A DNA stretch of 9,660 nt from an uncultured Anaerotruncus sp. (lineage in GTDB: Bacteria > Bacillota > Clostridia > Oscillospirales > Ruminococcaceae), in the NCBI GenBank assembly GCA_910586875.1, contig CAJUJI010000112.1, positions 1 to 9,660 of the forward strand, in the 5' to 3' direction. The position numbers and the translations under genes were made by a program. Position 1 is the stretch's first letter; each line of letters opens with the position of its first letter. Positions 1-6,444 of this stretch are shown here, in pieces. The notes below the pieces were generated by a model. It was not told the origin of the DNA. It was given only the letters and a program-made list of their open reading frames with translations, and ran no database searches.

Positions 1-5
1 ATTTT

Positions 6-2336
6 ATGCAGAGCAAGCTGGCATGGGAAAATATTGCATTGGGAGAGCGCGCACGGCAGGTCCTACGGGCACACCGGATTGGCGCTGCGTTTGCCGCCTA
101 TACGATCACAGGCTTTCTCAGCGCGAATGCGTTTGTGCTGGGAGGGCTTGCGCCGTTTGGGGTGGCGTTTGCATCCGCCGCCGCACCACAATATGCGGCG
201 CCCGCCATTCTGGGGGCGACGTTGGGATATCTGGCCTCTTACAGTATGCTCAGCAACATCAAATATGTCTGTGCGATGCTGCTGCTGTTTTTGATACGCT
301 GGTGTGTCTCGAGCGGCACCTTGATGCGTGCAGCCAACATTTCCCGACAGGCAATCTGTGCAGTTTCGCTGGCGGTTCCATTGGTGGCGGTTACCACCAT
401 CAATGGCGGCAATGTTTACGATATGGTTTTGACCATTTCGGAGGTACTGCTTGCCTGCTGTGCCGCTTATTTCTTTGGGCGGACGATGCAGGCGCTGGAA
501 AATGGCTTGGAACATCTGCAACAAACCGATGTGACTTCGATTGTCATTACCTTTTGTATTACGGTGCTTGCGCTGATCAATCTAAAGGTTGGCGGGCTTT
601 CGGTAGGGCGAACGCTGGCGGTGGTGGTCGTGCTGCTGGCGGCGCAGCTCTCGCATGAGGCGGGTGGCGCGATTGCTGGTATTGCAGCAGGGGTTGCCGC
701 TGGTGTACTAGGTGGTGAATATACATTTCTAATGGGGACCTATGGCTTTGGTGGGTTGTTGGCTGGGGTATTTGCGCCGTTGGGACGTTTGGCCTCGGCA
801 GGGGCGTTTGTCCTGGTGAATTTGTTTGCAGTTTTGGCTGCGCGCCAAAATATGCAGCCTTCGCTGATGGTGGAGGTTTTTCTAGCCTGTGTGTTGGCGA
901 TGCTGGTGCCGCCGCGTTTTTTAAAGGAAACTCTCGAGCGCCGCGGCGCAGGAGAAGCAGTGCAGGGCGAAACCTATAAAGCGATGCTGACCAATAAAAT
1001 TGGATATGTTTCAGGCGCGCTGCGCGATGTTGCGGATACCACCCGCCAGGTCAATGAAAAGCTGGCTCATTTGGTGGGGGGAGACATTTCTCAGATTTAT
1101 CATGCTGCGGCGGAAAAGGTTTGCCGGAAATGCCGTCGGAGCAACACCTGCTGGCAGTTGCGTTATCATGATACCAGCAATGTGCTAAACGATGCACTCG
1201 GGGTGCTGCGCCGCACCGACCGGCTGGAGGCGGAGGATTTCGCACCGCATTTCTCCCAAAACTGCCTGCATCTATCAGAGCTGGCCGAGCAGATGAAGCT
1301 GTTGTTTTCCGAGTATACCGCTCGTGAAACAATGCGCCGCAAGGTGGAGCAGGTGCGTGGGGTGGTGACCGATCAGTTTGAAGGAATGGCGCTGATGATT
1401 GATGCGATGGGGCGCGACCTGGAAAAAATTCAGGTGCAGGACAATGTCACTGCAAAGCAGGTGCGGGAATATATGCAGGCGCATACCATCTTTCCGGACA
1501 GGGTGTGCTGCACCCTGGATGGGGATACTACCATGACATTGGAGCTCACCATTCCGGCTTATAAGCTAGCGAGATTGGATTTGGCGGAACTGACACTGGA
1601 TCTGTCGGACTTGTGCGGCCGCGATTTTGACTTGCCGGCCCAACGGCAGCAGGCGGAGAGTGCCGTTTTAACGCTGATTTTCCAGGAGAAGGCAACCTAT
1701 ACCATCCGCTGGGGCGCGAGCCAGGAAGGAAACGGCGGTTCTCGCCTGTGTGGGGATAGTTACAGCTATGTAGATGGGCAAAACGGCAGGGTAAATTTAA
1801 TCTTGTCCGACGGGATGGGCAGCGGCGGTGCGGCCGCGGTAGATTCAACCATGACCGCAGAGCTGCTCAAGCGTCTAATCCAGGCGGGCGTTAGTTTGGA
1901 TGCAGCGCTAAAGCTTGTAAATTCCGCATTGTTGGTCAAATCGGGCGAGGAATCGCTTGCAACGATTGATATTACGGGGATCGACCTGTATACCGGAAAG
2001 GTGGAATTTTATAAGGCGGGCGCTGCGCCGACCTTTCTGCGCAAGTCCGGTAAGGGCGGTTATGTACAGGCCAGCTCTCTGCCGGTCGGCATTTTAGGCG
2101 GGGTGAGCTTTGAAAAAAATGTGGTTACCCTGCGAGATGGAGATTGGATTGTGATGGTTTCGGACGGAGCAACCAGCAGCGGCTATGAGTGGTTGGTTTC
2201 GGATTTGGAGCATTATGTGGGAGAAGACCCAAAACAACTGAGCGAGCAGCTTTTGAGCGAGGCGAAACGCCGCCGGAACGACGGTCATGAGGATGATATC
2301 ACAGTGATTGCAATTCGATTGGAAAAGGGCGTTTGA
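6..2336 (+). CDS. spoIIE: Stage II sporulation protein E (SpoIIE), PP2C-type serine phosphatase
   Basis: SpoIIE is the forespore phosphatase that dephosphorylates the anti-anti-sigma factor SpoIIAA, releasing sigma-F, and also acts at the polar septum. The 776 residues match the family's usual length of about 800 and its layout. Roughly residues 25-305 hold about ten hydrophobic membrane segments. A cytosolic linker (about 310-570) carries a cysteine cluster CRKC...CW (C373, C376, C382). A C-terminal PP2C/SpoIIE domain spans about 575-772. The metal-binding acidic residues are visible: GDSY (D583-584 region), SDGMGSG (D602), SDGAT (D720) and HEDDIT (D763/D764). Only five bases precede the ATG, so its ribosome binding site and promoter lie outside the window; the start is plausible but not proven. 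The tilS-hpt-ftsH genes that often follow spoIIE in Bacillus are absent, and a terminator complex makes it look monocistronic at this end. Confidence 0.96.
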   Translation: MQSKLAWENIALGERARQVLRAHRIGAAFAAYTITGFLSANAFVLGGLAPFGVAFASAAAPQYAAPAILGATLGYLASYSMLSNIKYVCAMLLLFLIRWCVSSGTLMRAANISRQAICAVSLAVPLVAVTTINGGNVYDMVLTISEVLLACCAAYFFGRTMQALENGLEHLQQTDVTSIVITFCITVLALINLKVGGLSVGRTLAVVVVLLAAQLSHEAGGAIAGIAAGVAAGVLGGEYTFLMGTYGFGGLLAGVFAPLGRLASAGAFVLVNLFAVLAARQNMQPSLMVEVFLACVLAMLVPPRFLKETLERRGAGEAVQGETYKAMLTNKIGYVSGALRDVADTTRQVNEKLAHLVGGDISQIYHAAAEKVCRKCRRSNTCWQLRYHDTSNVLNDALGVLRRTDRLEAEDFAPHFSQNCLHLSELAEQMKLLFSEYTARETMRRKVEQVRGVVTDQFEGMALMIDAMGRDLEKIQVQDNVTAKQVREYMQAHTIFPDRVCCTLDGDTTMTLELTIPAYKLARLDLAELTLDLSDLCGRDFDLPAQRQQAESAVLTLIFQEKATYTIRWGASQEGNGGSRLCGDSYSYVDGQNGRVNLILSDGMGSGGAAAVDSTMTAELLKRLIQAGVSLDAALKLVNSALLVKSGEESLATIDITGIDLYTGKVEFYKAGAAPTFLRKSGKGGYVQASSLPVGILGGVSFEKNVVTLRDGDWIVMVSDGATSSGYEWLVSDLEHYVGEDPKQLSEQLLSEAKRRRNDGHEDDITVIAIRLEKGV

Positions 2337-2361
2337 ATTCGTATATTGTAAAGAAACAAAT

Positions 2362-2417
2362 TGCCCCCTCAAGCCCTTCTTAGAGCTTGGGGGAGCGATT
2401 AGGGGTACTGCCCCTAA
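2362..2417 (+). repeat. Two tandem hairpins between spoIIE and its terminator
   Basis: Directly visible inverted repeats. The first has arms 2364-2374 and 2385-2395 (CAAGC/GCTTG core extended by C/G pairs, one G-T pair and one C-A mismatch). The second is TTAGGGG/CCCCTAA at 2399-2405 and 2411-2417 around a TACTG loop. Neither has its own T-run. They lie in the 3' untranslated region of spoIIE and run directly into the terminator hairpin, with the last two bases of the second arm shared with it. They could stabilise the 3' end, slow polymerase, or be a copy of a dispersed intergenic element. Confidence 0.6.
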
Positions 2418-2455
2418 ATTTCGCCAGCCTTCTGTAAAGGCTGGCGAAATTTTTT
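2416..2455 (+). terminator. Intrinsic terminator after spoIIE
   Basis: A perfect 16-bp stem (arms 2416-2431 and 2437-2452, core TTTCGCCAGCC/GGCTGGCGAAA) with a five-base loop is followed by a six-T run (2450-2455). It ends spoIIE transcription about 80 bp past the stop codon. On the other strand the stem is followed by only three T's before GC-rich sequence, so it may work less well for the convergent gene that ends at 2480. Confidence 0.92.
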
Positions 2456-2479
2456 AAGATACAGGTATAAAATGGCTTC

Positions 2480-3325
2480 TTAATAGGTGGCAGCTTTCAG
2501 TAAAACCACCGCTTTTTCTTGTTCAGAAAGCAGGACGGTTTTCTTTTCGGTGGATTTTTCCTCATTCACCGCCTGCAAGGACAGAATATGCGGTGCACAA
2601 GAACCCGGCGGCGTATAGGTTTCCCCAAAATCTGAAAAGTCGGAAACTGCACCGGTCTCGGAAACCCACAAGCCGCGCAGTCCCTTGCCGCCATCCTTTG
2701 TGCTGACATAGTTTTGGAACTGCGGCTGTACATTCTGATCGAAGCTGTTGACTAGGTGGTAGACCCCACCGACTCCAACAGGAAACTCTTGTTCCAGATA
2801 ATTCAGCATATTTTCCGAAGTTACACGCGAAAGCGCAGGATAATAAATCTGGAACGCAATTTTGCGGACCTTGAGGGTATTCATATTTTCTTTTTTGACG
2901 CTGGTGCGCTGGAGCACCACCTTTTTGCCCTCGGCAGTGAGCGTCCAATTTTCCGAGGTGCTGCTATCAACCAGATTGACCATATTGACCGTGACGCTGG
3001 AAACCCGCGCGCGTGGGAGCTTGCGCCCATCCTCGCCGGTTGCCTCGCCCTGCCAGACCAAATCCATTTTGCTATCCATCACCACGATATTTCCGGCATC
3101 ATTTTGCTTCATTACCTCTTGAATTTTGAGCATCCCATTTTTTAAAAGGATGTTTTCAGAGGTGAAGTCCTTTAGACGGGTGGTGTTTAGCTGGACGTTG
3201 ACTACGGAAATGCCGCAGGAGACCAGCTTGAGTAAGCCGGTGAATAGCAACAATCCGACGATAATTACAAAATAGATGCGGATTTTATATTTTGGCTTCA
3301 GTCGTTTGAATTGGGCATAGGTCAT
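2480..3325 (-). CDS. Membrane-anchored protein of unknown function
   Basis: I do not recognise a named family. Taken from the ATG at 3325, the protein has 281 residues. A short basic N-terminus (KRLKPKYKIR, residues 7-16) is followed by one hydrophobic segment at about 17-38. The remaining ~240 residues are soluble and probably outside the membrane, since the positive charges precede the helix. There is no lipobox or obvious enzyme motif. The region 40-180 is rich in beta-prone stretches, and two late segments (GVGGVYHL 184-191 and TYTPPGSCAPH 236-246) look like loops. A GTG at 3337 would add four residues, but AGGTGG sits eight bases before the ATG at 3325 and overlaps the GTG region, which favours the ATG. 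The gene has its own promoter (3365-3392) and is convergent with spoIIE. An accessory envelope or sporulation role is possible but not shown. Confidence 0.8.
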   Translation of the reverse strand: MTYAQFKRLKPKYKIRIYFVIIVGLLLFTGLLKLVSCGISVVNVQLNTTRLKDFTSENILLKNGMLKIQEVMKQNDAGNIVVMDSKMDLVWQGEATGEDGRKLPRARVSSVTVNMVNLVDSSTSENWTLTAEGKKVVLQRTSVKKENMNTLKVRKIAFQIYYPALSRVTSENMLNYLEQEFPVGVGGVYHLVNSFDQNVQPQFQNYVSTKDGGKGLRGLWVSETGAVSDFSDFGETYTPPGSCAPHILSLQAVNEEKSTEKKTVLLSEQEKAVVLLKAATY

Positions 3326-3364
3326 GCCGCTCACCACCTACCTAAAGAGATTCCTATTACTCTT

Positions 3365-3392
3365 ATTATAATAAATTCAGAGTAAAAGTCAA
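3365..3392 (-). promoter_or_regulatory. Sigma-A-type promoter for the 281-aa membrane protein gene
   Basis: Reading the minus strand, TTGACT (3392-3387) and a perfect TATAAT (3370-3365) are separated by 16 bases. The predicted start of transcription is about 30 bases before the ATG at 3325, leaving room for the AGGTGG ribosome binding site. The promoter sits in the 80-bp gap after the stop of the upstream gene, so the membrane protein gene can be expressed separately. A TGTCGAA heptamer (3397-3403 on the plus strand), matching the core Spo0A box, lies just upstream of the -35. Confidence 0.8.
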
Positions 3393-3405
3393 ACGCTGTC
3401 GAAAT

Positions 3406-3882
3406 TTATTGGGGACGCGGCGGCAGAAGATTGACAACAAGCGCAATCAAAATGCCGGTTAGGGTATCCAAAACACGATGGAAAGCGAATAGATACGGGC
3501 TTGCGTCGGCGAGATGGGCGACCGTGATGCTAAAAAATACCACGCAGCTAATTTGGGTGGCGCTGGTGCGTTTGAACAGAACGGTAAGGTAGATGACCGG
3601 CGCCGTTGCCAGTGAAAGCAGAAGAATGCGCATCAGATCCGGTGGTTTTAGTGTTTGCAGCAGTATAACCATCGCAAGACCGCAGCCGCCGCCAATCAGC
3701 GTGCCAATGATGCGGTTCAGGCCGGTTTTCCAACCACGCTGCAAATCCGGCTGCATACAGAGGGTGGCCGCGATCACCGAATAAAATGGCAGGCTATCCG
3801 GGCGCGGCAGCCCGGACAGCAGGCAGAGAAAGACTGCAAGAACCGTCTTCCAGATGCGCATACCGATTTTGGGAAGCTTCAT
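3406..3882 (-). CDS. ArAE_1/FUSC-type membrane protein, transmembrane domain only
   Basis: This 158-residue protein is almost entirely hydrophobic and resembles the N-terminal membrane domain of the aromatic acid exporter family (ArAE_1, related to FUSC and YqjA-like proteins). Signs are the RIIGTLIGGGCG motif (57-68) after a helix hairpin and the closing RVLDTLTGILIALVVNLLPP stretch (136-155), which carries the family's R-x-x-D-T-x-x-G pattern. About five or six membrane segments can be drawn. Larger relatives carry a second cytosolic C-terminal domain, giving about 320 residues; here the protein stops after the membrane domain, and a promoter for the next gene follows at once, so it is a short family form rather than an evident frameshift. 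It starts 4 nt after the glycosylase stop, with AAAGGA inside the upstream gene's end, pointing to translational coupling. The transported substrate is unknown. Confidence 0.82.
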   Translation of the reverse strand: MKLPKIGMRIWKTVLAVFLCLLSGLPRPDSLPFYSVIAATLCMQPDLQRGWKTGLNRIIGTLIGGGCGLAMVILLQTLKPPDLMRILLLSLATAPVIYLTVLFKRTSATQISCVVFFSITVAHLADASPYLFAFHRVLDTLTGILIALVVNLLPPRPQ

Positions 3883-3886
3883 GCGG

Positions 3887-4768
3887 TCAACATCCTTTCA
3901 CAGCGGGGGCGTCCGGCTCGCAAAGGCCGGTGCAGGTGCGCGCATAATGAAATAAATATTGCTGGGCAATACCGGCGTATTGCTGTGCATAGTCGGGCAG
4001 GCCCTCCGGCAATAGCTGTTTCATTGCGCGGCCAATCCATACATCTACCGGAAAGCACTCCAACCTTCCGCAGCCGTACAGCAGGGTACACGCGGCAACC
4101 TTTTTTCCAACACCTGTAATCTGCATAAGTGCCGCTTGCGCCTGCATCATTGGCAAGCTGTGCAGGGACTGCAAATCCACCTGTCCACAGGCAATCTTCT
4201 GTGCGGCGTCCAGCAGGTAGCGGGCGCGGAATCCTGCGCGCAGTGGTTCTAGCTGCGCAAGGGTGCAGCCTGCCAGCGTTTGGGCGTCGGGGAAGGCGTA
4301 AAGGCCATTTGTGAGCGGTCTGCCCAGCAGCTGGCACAGACGGGCGATAATTCCTTTGATGCGGGGGATGTTGTTGTTCTGGCTGATGATAAAGGAACAA
4401 AGCGCTTCCCAAGGCTCCTGCCGAAGCAGGCGGATGCCAGGCGCATAAGCAACTGCGCGGGCAAACACCGGATGGGCGGACAGCTCGCGTTTGAGTGCAC
4501 CATAGTCACGGTCAAGATCGAAATAATCCCGCCATACAGCCTCAAAATCCGCGCGGGTCGCCCCTTTGAGCAGAATGCCAGAGCCGGTCTGTGCAATTTG
4601 ACAGACTTTTTGATAGGCGACTCCCAAAAAGCTCCCATCCGGCTGCTTTTCCCAGCGAAACGCCTGTCCGCATTCCAGCGTTTGTCCCAAATCAAAATCC
4701 GCGGAATCCGGCAACAAAACGCCATTTTCTAAAAAGATGGGCTGAATGCTACCGAGAAGTTCAGTCAT
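3887..4768 (-). CDS. ogg: 8-oxoguanine DNA glycosylase/AP lyase, OGG1 family
   Basis: This base-excision repair enzyme removes 8-oxoguanine and should nick the abasic site by beta-elimination. From the ATG at 4768 the protein has 293 residues. An OGG_N domain (about 5-110) carries the GQAFRW motif (34-39), matching GQSFRW of human OGG1. An HhH-GPD domain follows: SQNNNIPRIKG (129-139, like SNNNIARI of OGG1), the hairpin ITGVGKKVAAC (217-227) with catalytic lysine K223, and PVDVW with catalytic aspartate D242. C227 aligns with human C253, which contacts 8-oxoguanine. No [4Fe-4S] cysteine loop is visible. The TTG at 4774 would add two residues, but AGAGAGG is nine bases from the ATG and only three from the TTG. 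The gene is first in a two-gene unit with the ArAE-type protein and has an extended -10 promoter upstream. Clostridial OGG1-type enzymes are known (e.g. Clostridium acetobutylicum). Confidence 0.93.
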   Translation of the reverse strand: MTELLGSIQPIFLENGVLLPDSADFDLGQTLECGQAFRWEKQPDGSFLGVAYQKVCQIAQTGSGILLKGATRADFEAVWRDYFDLDRDYGALKRELSAHPVFARAVAYAPGIRLLRQEPWEALCSFIISQNNNIPRIKGIIARLCQLLGRPLTNGLYAFPDAQTLAGCTLAQLEPLRAGFRARYLLDAAQKIACGQVDLQSLHSLPMMQAQAALMQITGVGKKVAACTLLYGCGRLECFPVDVWIGRAMKQLLPEGLPDYAQQYAGIAQQYLFHYARTCTGLCEPDAPAVKGC

Positions 4769-4802
4769 AAACAAGGGCCTCTCTTTCTAAAATGCTGCAA
4801 TC

Positions 4803-4811
4803 AGTATAACA
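4803..4811 (-). promoter_or_regulatory. Extended -10 promoter for ogg
   Basis: The minus strand reads TGTTATACT (4811-4803), an extended -10 element (TGnTATACT). The -35 region is poor, as is allowed for extended -10 promoters. The predicted RNA start is about 28 bases before the ATG at 4768, and AGAGAGG lies in between. Confidence 0.6.
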
Positions 4812-4859
4812 GATTTTTCTGGGGAAAGAAACAGAAATTTTCGCGAAAACTTTATCCAT

Positions 4860-4887
4860 TTTGACAAAAAACGGGGCGATTCGACAA
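4860..4887 (-). promoter_or_regulatory. Possible paired Spo0A boxes
   Basis: TTCGACAA at 4880-4887 is the exact reverse complement of the Spo0A consensus TTGTCGAA. TTTGACAA at 4860-4867 differs from it by one base and has the same orientation. They are 20 bp apart, two helical turns, as expected for neighbouring Spo0A protomers on one face. The pair lies about 50-80 bp upstream of the ogg -10. The match is seen in the sequence; binding is inferred. Confidence 0.4.
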
Positions 4888-4980
4888 AGAGATGATTTAC
4901 AAACCGTAAAAGGAAAAATCCCTCTAACCTACTGGGTGTTTAAAATGGTGAAAAAATTGTGAACAGAACAAATCAAGCCA

Positions 4981-5052
4981 TTATTCGCACTTATCCACAT
5001 TTTCCACAGGGTTTTCAACCTCCATCCGCCACAAGCGGCGCAGTTTTCCACG
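4981..5052 (+). promoter_or_regulatory. DnaA-box cluster
   Basis: TTATCCACA at 4991-4999 is a perfect DnaA box (consensus TTATNCACA). It is directly abutted by TTTTCCACA (5000-5008, one mismatch) and preceded by TTATTCGCA (4981-4989, one mismatch). TTTTCCACG (5044-5052) is a weaker fourth copy. All share one orientation and lie in an otherwise gene-free divergent region whose left half is AT-rich. DnaA-box clusters occur at oriC and at distant control loci. Neither dnaA nor dnaN is present here, so a secondary cluster or a DnaA-controlled promoter region is more likely than a classical oriC. Confidence 0.55.
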
Positions 5053-5104
5053 ATACTCAAATACAGGGCGTATAACGACCGCTTTGAACAGCGGAATTTT
5101 TTTT

Positions 5105-5118
5105 GTGCAAATTTGCAC
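5105..5118. promoter_or_regulatory. Perfect 14-bp palindrome, possible operator
   Basis: GTGCAAATTTGCAC is a perfect palindrome with a centre suited to a dimeric helix-turn-helix regulator. It directly abuts TTGACA (5119-5124), a consensus -35 hexamer on the plus strand, though no good -10 follows at 16-18 bp. It lies about 105 bp before the start at 5223. The regulator is unknown. Confidence 0.4.
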
Positions 5119-5222
5119 TTGACAAGGGAATAAACCGGACGGGTGGGTTCAAAATAATGTCTGCTGAACCAATCAAAATTTGGTTATAGGTGCATTGAGA
5201 ATTTTAGAAAGGGGGCTGAGCG

Positions 5223-5486
5223 ATGTTAAAGGGTGTCAGCCAAAAGGTAATCGAGGTAGTGCACACCGACAATCGCTATTTTGAAAAGGCAATTTTGTTT
5301 TTGCGTCCGAACGTGCAGGGGGAGGACCGCGCCGATCTGAATGCGCAGGCAGGAGAGTATTTAGGGCAGCTGCACTACCATCCGCAAAAGAGCGCACGCA
5401 AAAAATGCAGTTGGATGGATCTGGTGAAATTTACAGGAGCTGCCTTGCTGGGGGCCGGTGCAGCCTGTGCTTTTTTCCTGCTGTGA
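5223..5486 (+). CDS. Small protein with C-terminal membrane anchor, unknown function
   Basis: The 87-residue protein has a strong ribosome binding site (AAAGGGGG at 5208-5215, seven bases before the ATG). I do not recognise a named family. Residues 1-30 (GVSQKVIEVV, then YFEKAILFLRP) look like a small alternating strand-helix fold. Residues 31-65 are polar with a basic patch (KSARKK 56-61). Residues 68-87 form a hydrophobic helix that ends exactly at the C-terminus, so the protein is probably tail-anchored with its N-terminal part in the cytosol. It precedes rlmB by 173 bp, with a promoter in between, so co-transcription with rlmB is possible but not required. No terminator with a proper T-run separates them. 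Its function cannot be told from the sequence. Confidence 0.8.
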   Translation: MLKGVSQKVIEVVHTDNRYFEKAILFLRPNVQGEDRADLNAQAGEYLGQLHYHPQKSARKKCSWMDLVKFTGAALLGAGAACAFFLL

Positions 5487-5516
5487 CGAGATTTTTCAAA
5501 AATCGAGCAGATATGC

Positions 5517-5552
5517 TGGCGCATCATAGCAAATTGTGCTATAATAAGCACA
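5517..5552 (+). promoter_or_regulatory. Extended -10 promoter for rlmB with overlapping inverted repeat
   Basis: TGCTATAAT (5537 region to 5545) is a consensus extended -10, with TATAAT at 5540-5545. The -35 position (about 5517-5522) is poor. The -10 is embedded in an inverted repeat, TGTGCT (5535-5540) and AGCACA (5547-5552), so a dimeric repressor bound there would block the promoter. A second near-palindrome, ACAGCA-G-TGCTGT (5559-5571), follows in the expected 5' leader. Confidence 0.65.
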
Positions 5553-5659
5553 GTTCAGACAGCAGTGCTGTTTGAGGCTGGGTAAAAAATGCGCAAACGG
5601 CGATTGTGCGCCAGCACCAAAAGCGACAGTTTGCATCAGAAACAGCATGGGGTGAAATT

Positions 5660-6436
5660 ATGGGAAATTCCAATCCAAAGCCGGACCGCGCACAGGAGAA
5701 TCTTGTCCTGGGCCGGAACGCTGTGGTGGAGCTGCTGCGCGGTACGCGGCAGGTGGAATGTGTTTATATTTGCGAGGAACCGTCCGCACATAGCCAGCCA
5801 ATCGCACGCATTGTTGCGATGGCAAAGGAACAAAAAATTCCGGTGAAGCGGGTGGATGTCAAAAAGCTGGATAGCCTGTCTGGAGGGCTGAATCATCAAG
5901 GGGTGGCGGCGCTTGCTGCGGCATTCCCCTATGCGTCGATAGAGGATATTTTTCAGCGCGCAGGCGGCCGGCCACTATTTATTTTGATTGCCGATTCGAT
6001 CGAGGATCCCCACAATCTGGGCGCAATGATCCGCACTGCGGAGGCGGCGGGCGCGCATGGTTTGATTATCCCCAAACGCGGCGGTGTGGGCTTGACGCCC
6101 ATTGTGGGACGCACCAGCGCCGGCGCTGTGGAGCATCTGCCGGTGGTACGGGTGACCAATCTGGTGGCAACCATCAAACAGCTAAAAGAGCGCGGCGTTT
6201 GGGTTTATGGCGCCGATATGGATGGCCAGCGCTGGGAACAGGCGGATTTAACCGGCAATATTGCGCTGGTGATCGGTTCGGAAGGGGGCGGCCTTTCCCG
6301 ACTTGTGCGGGAAAACTGCGATGTAATCCTTTCGCTTCCGATGTGTGGGAAGGTCAATTCGCTGAATGCATCGGTGGCGGCCGGTATTTTAATTTACGAG
6401 GCTGTACGCCAACGTACAAAATGTGAAAAGGAGTAG
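5660..6436 (+). CDS. rlmB: 23S rRNA (guanosine-2251-2'-O)-methyltransferase RlmB, SpoU/TrmH family
   Basis: This SPOUT-class enzyme transfers a methyl group from S-adenosylmethionine to the ribose of a 23S rRNA guanosine (G2251 in E. coli numbering). The 258 residues fit the family length of about 245-260. An N-terminal substrate-binding domain (about 15-90, with GRNAVVELL and the NHQGVAA signature) precedes the knotted catalytic domain. Motif 1 is NLGAMIRTAEAAG (119-131, including R125), motif 2 GSEGGGLS (206-213, E208), and motif 3 NSLNASVAAGILIYE (233-247, N236). The start is set at the ATG at 5660 because GGGGTG lies five bases upstream; a GTG at 5606 would add 18 poorly conserved-looking residues. 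The 8-nt gap to the next gene, whose AAAAGGAG site overlaps the end of rlmB, indicates one operon. Paralogues with other rRNA or tRNA targets cannot be fully excluded. Confidence 0.93.
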   Translation: MGNSNPKPDRAQENLVLGRNAVVELLRGTRQVECVYICEEPSAHSQPIARIVAMAKEQKIPVKRVDVKKLDSLSGGLNHQGVAALAAAFPYASIEDIFQRAGGRPLFILIADSIEDPHNLGAMIRTAEAAGAHGLIIPKRGGVGLTPIVGRTSAGAVEHLPVVRVTNLVATIKQLKERGVWVYGADMDGQRWEQADLTGNIALVIGSEGGGLSRLVRENCDVILSLPMCGKVNSLNASVAAGILIYEAVRQRTKCEKE

Positions 6437-6444
6437 GTACAGCA

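Larger units (their letters stand above)
4769..5222. other. 454-bp divergent intergenic region
   Basis: No convincing gene lies here. In order it holds the ogg promoter (4803-4811), a 12-bp TTTTCGCGAAAA palindrome (4838-4849), two Spo0A-like boxes (4860-4887), an AT-rich stretch (4890-4980), the DnaA-box cluster (4981-5052), a T-rich block (5096-5104), a 14-bp palindrome (5105-5118) and a short inverted repeat AACCAA/TTGGTT (5167-5185). I could not find a clear -35/-10 pair for the gene starting at 5223. Confidence 0.7.

Noticed and set aside
3406..3882. Truncation of the ArAE-type gene by a frameshift
   Set aside because: A promoter for the next gene begins within 15 bp of the stop, leaving no space for a lost C-terminal domain; the short form looks intact.
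4981..5052. Classical chromosomal oriC
   Set aside because: The DnaA boxes are real matches, but no dnaA, dnaN, rpmH, rnpA or parAB-type genes flank the region and only one box is perfect; kept as a DnaA-box cluster instead.
5488..5508. Terminator between the 87-aa gene and rlmB (GATTTT...AAAATC)
   Set aside because: The stem is short, AT-only in its core and has no T-run after it.
5606..5659. Upstream GTG start extending RlmB by 18 residues
   Set aside because: No ribosome binding site at a suitable distance, while the ATG at 5660 has GGGGTG five bases upstream and gives the usual family length.
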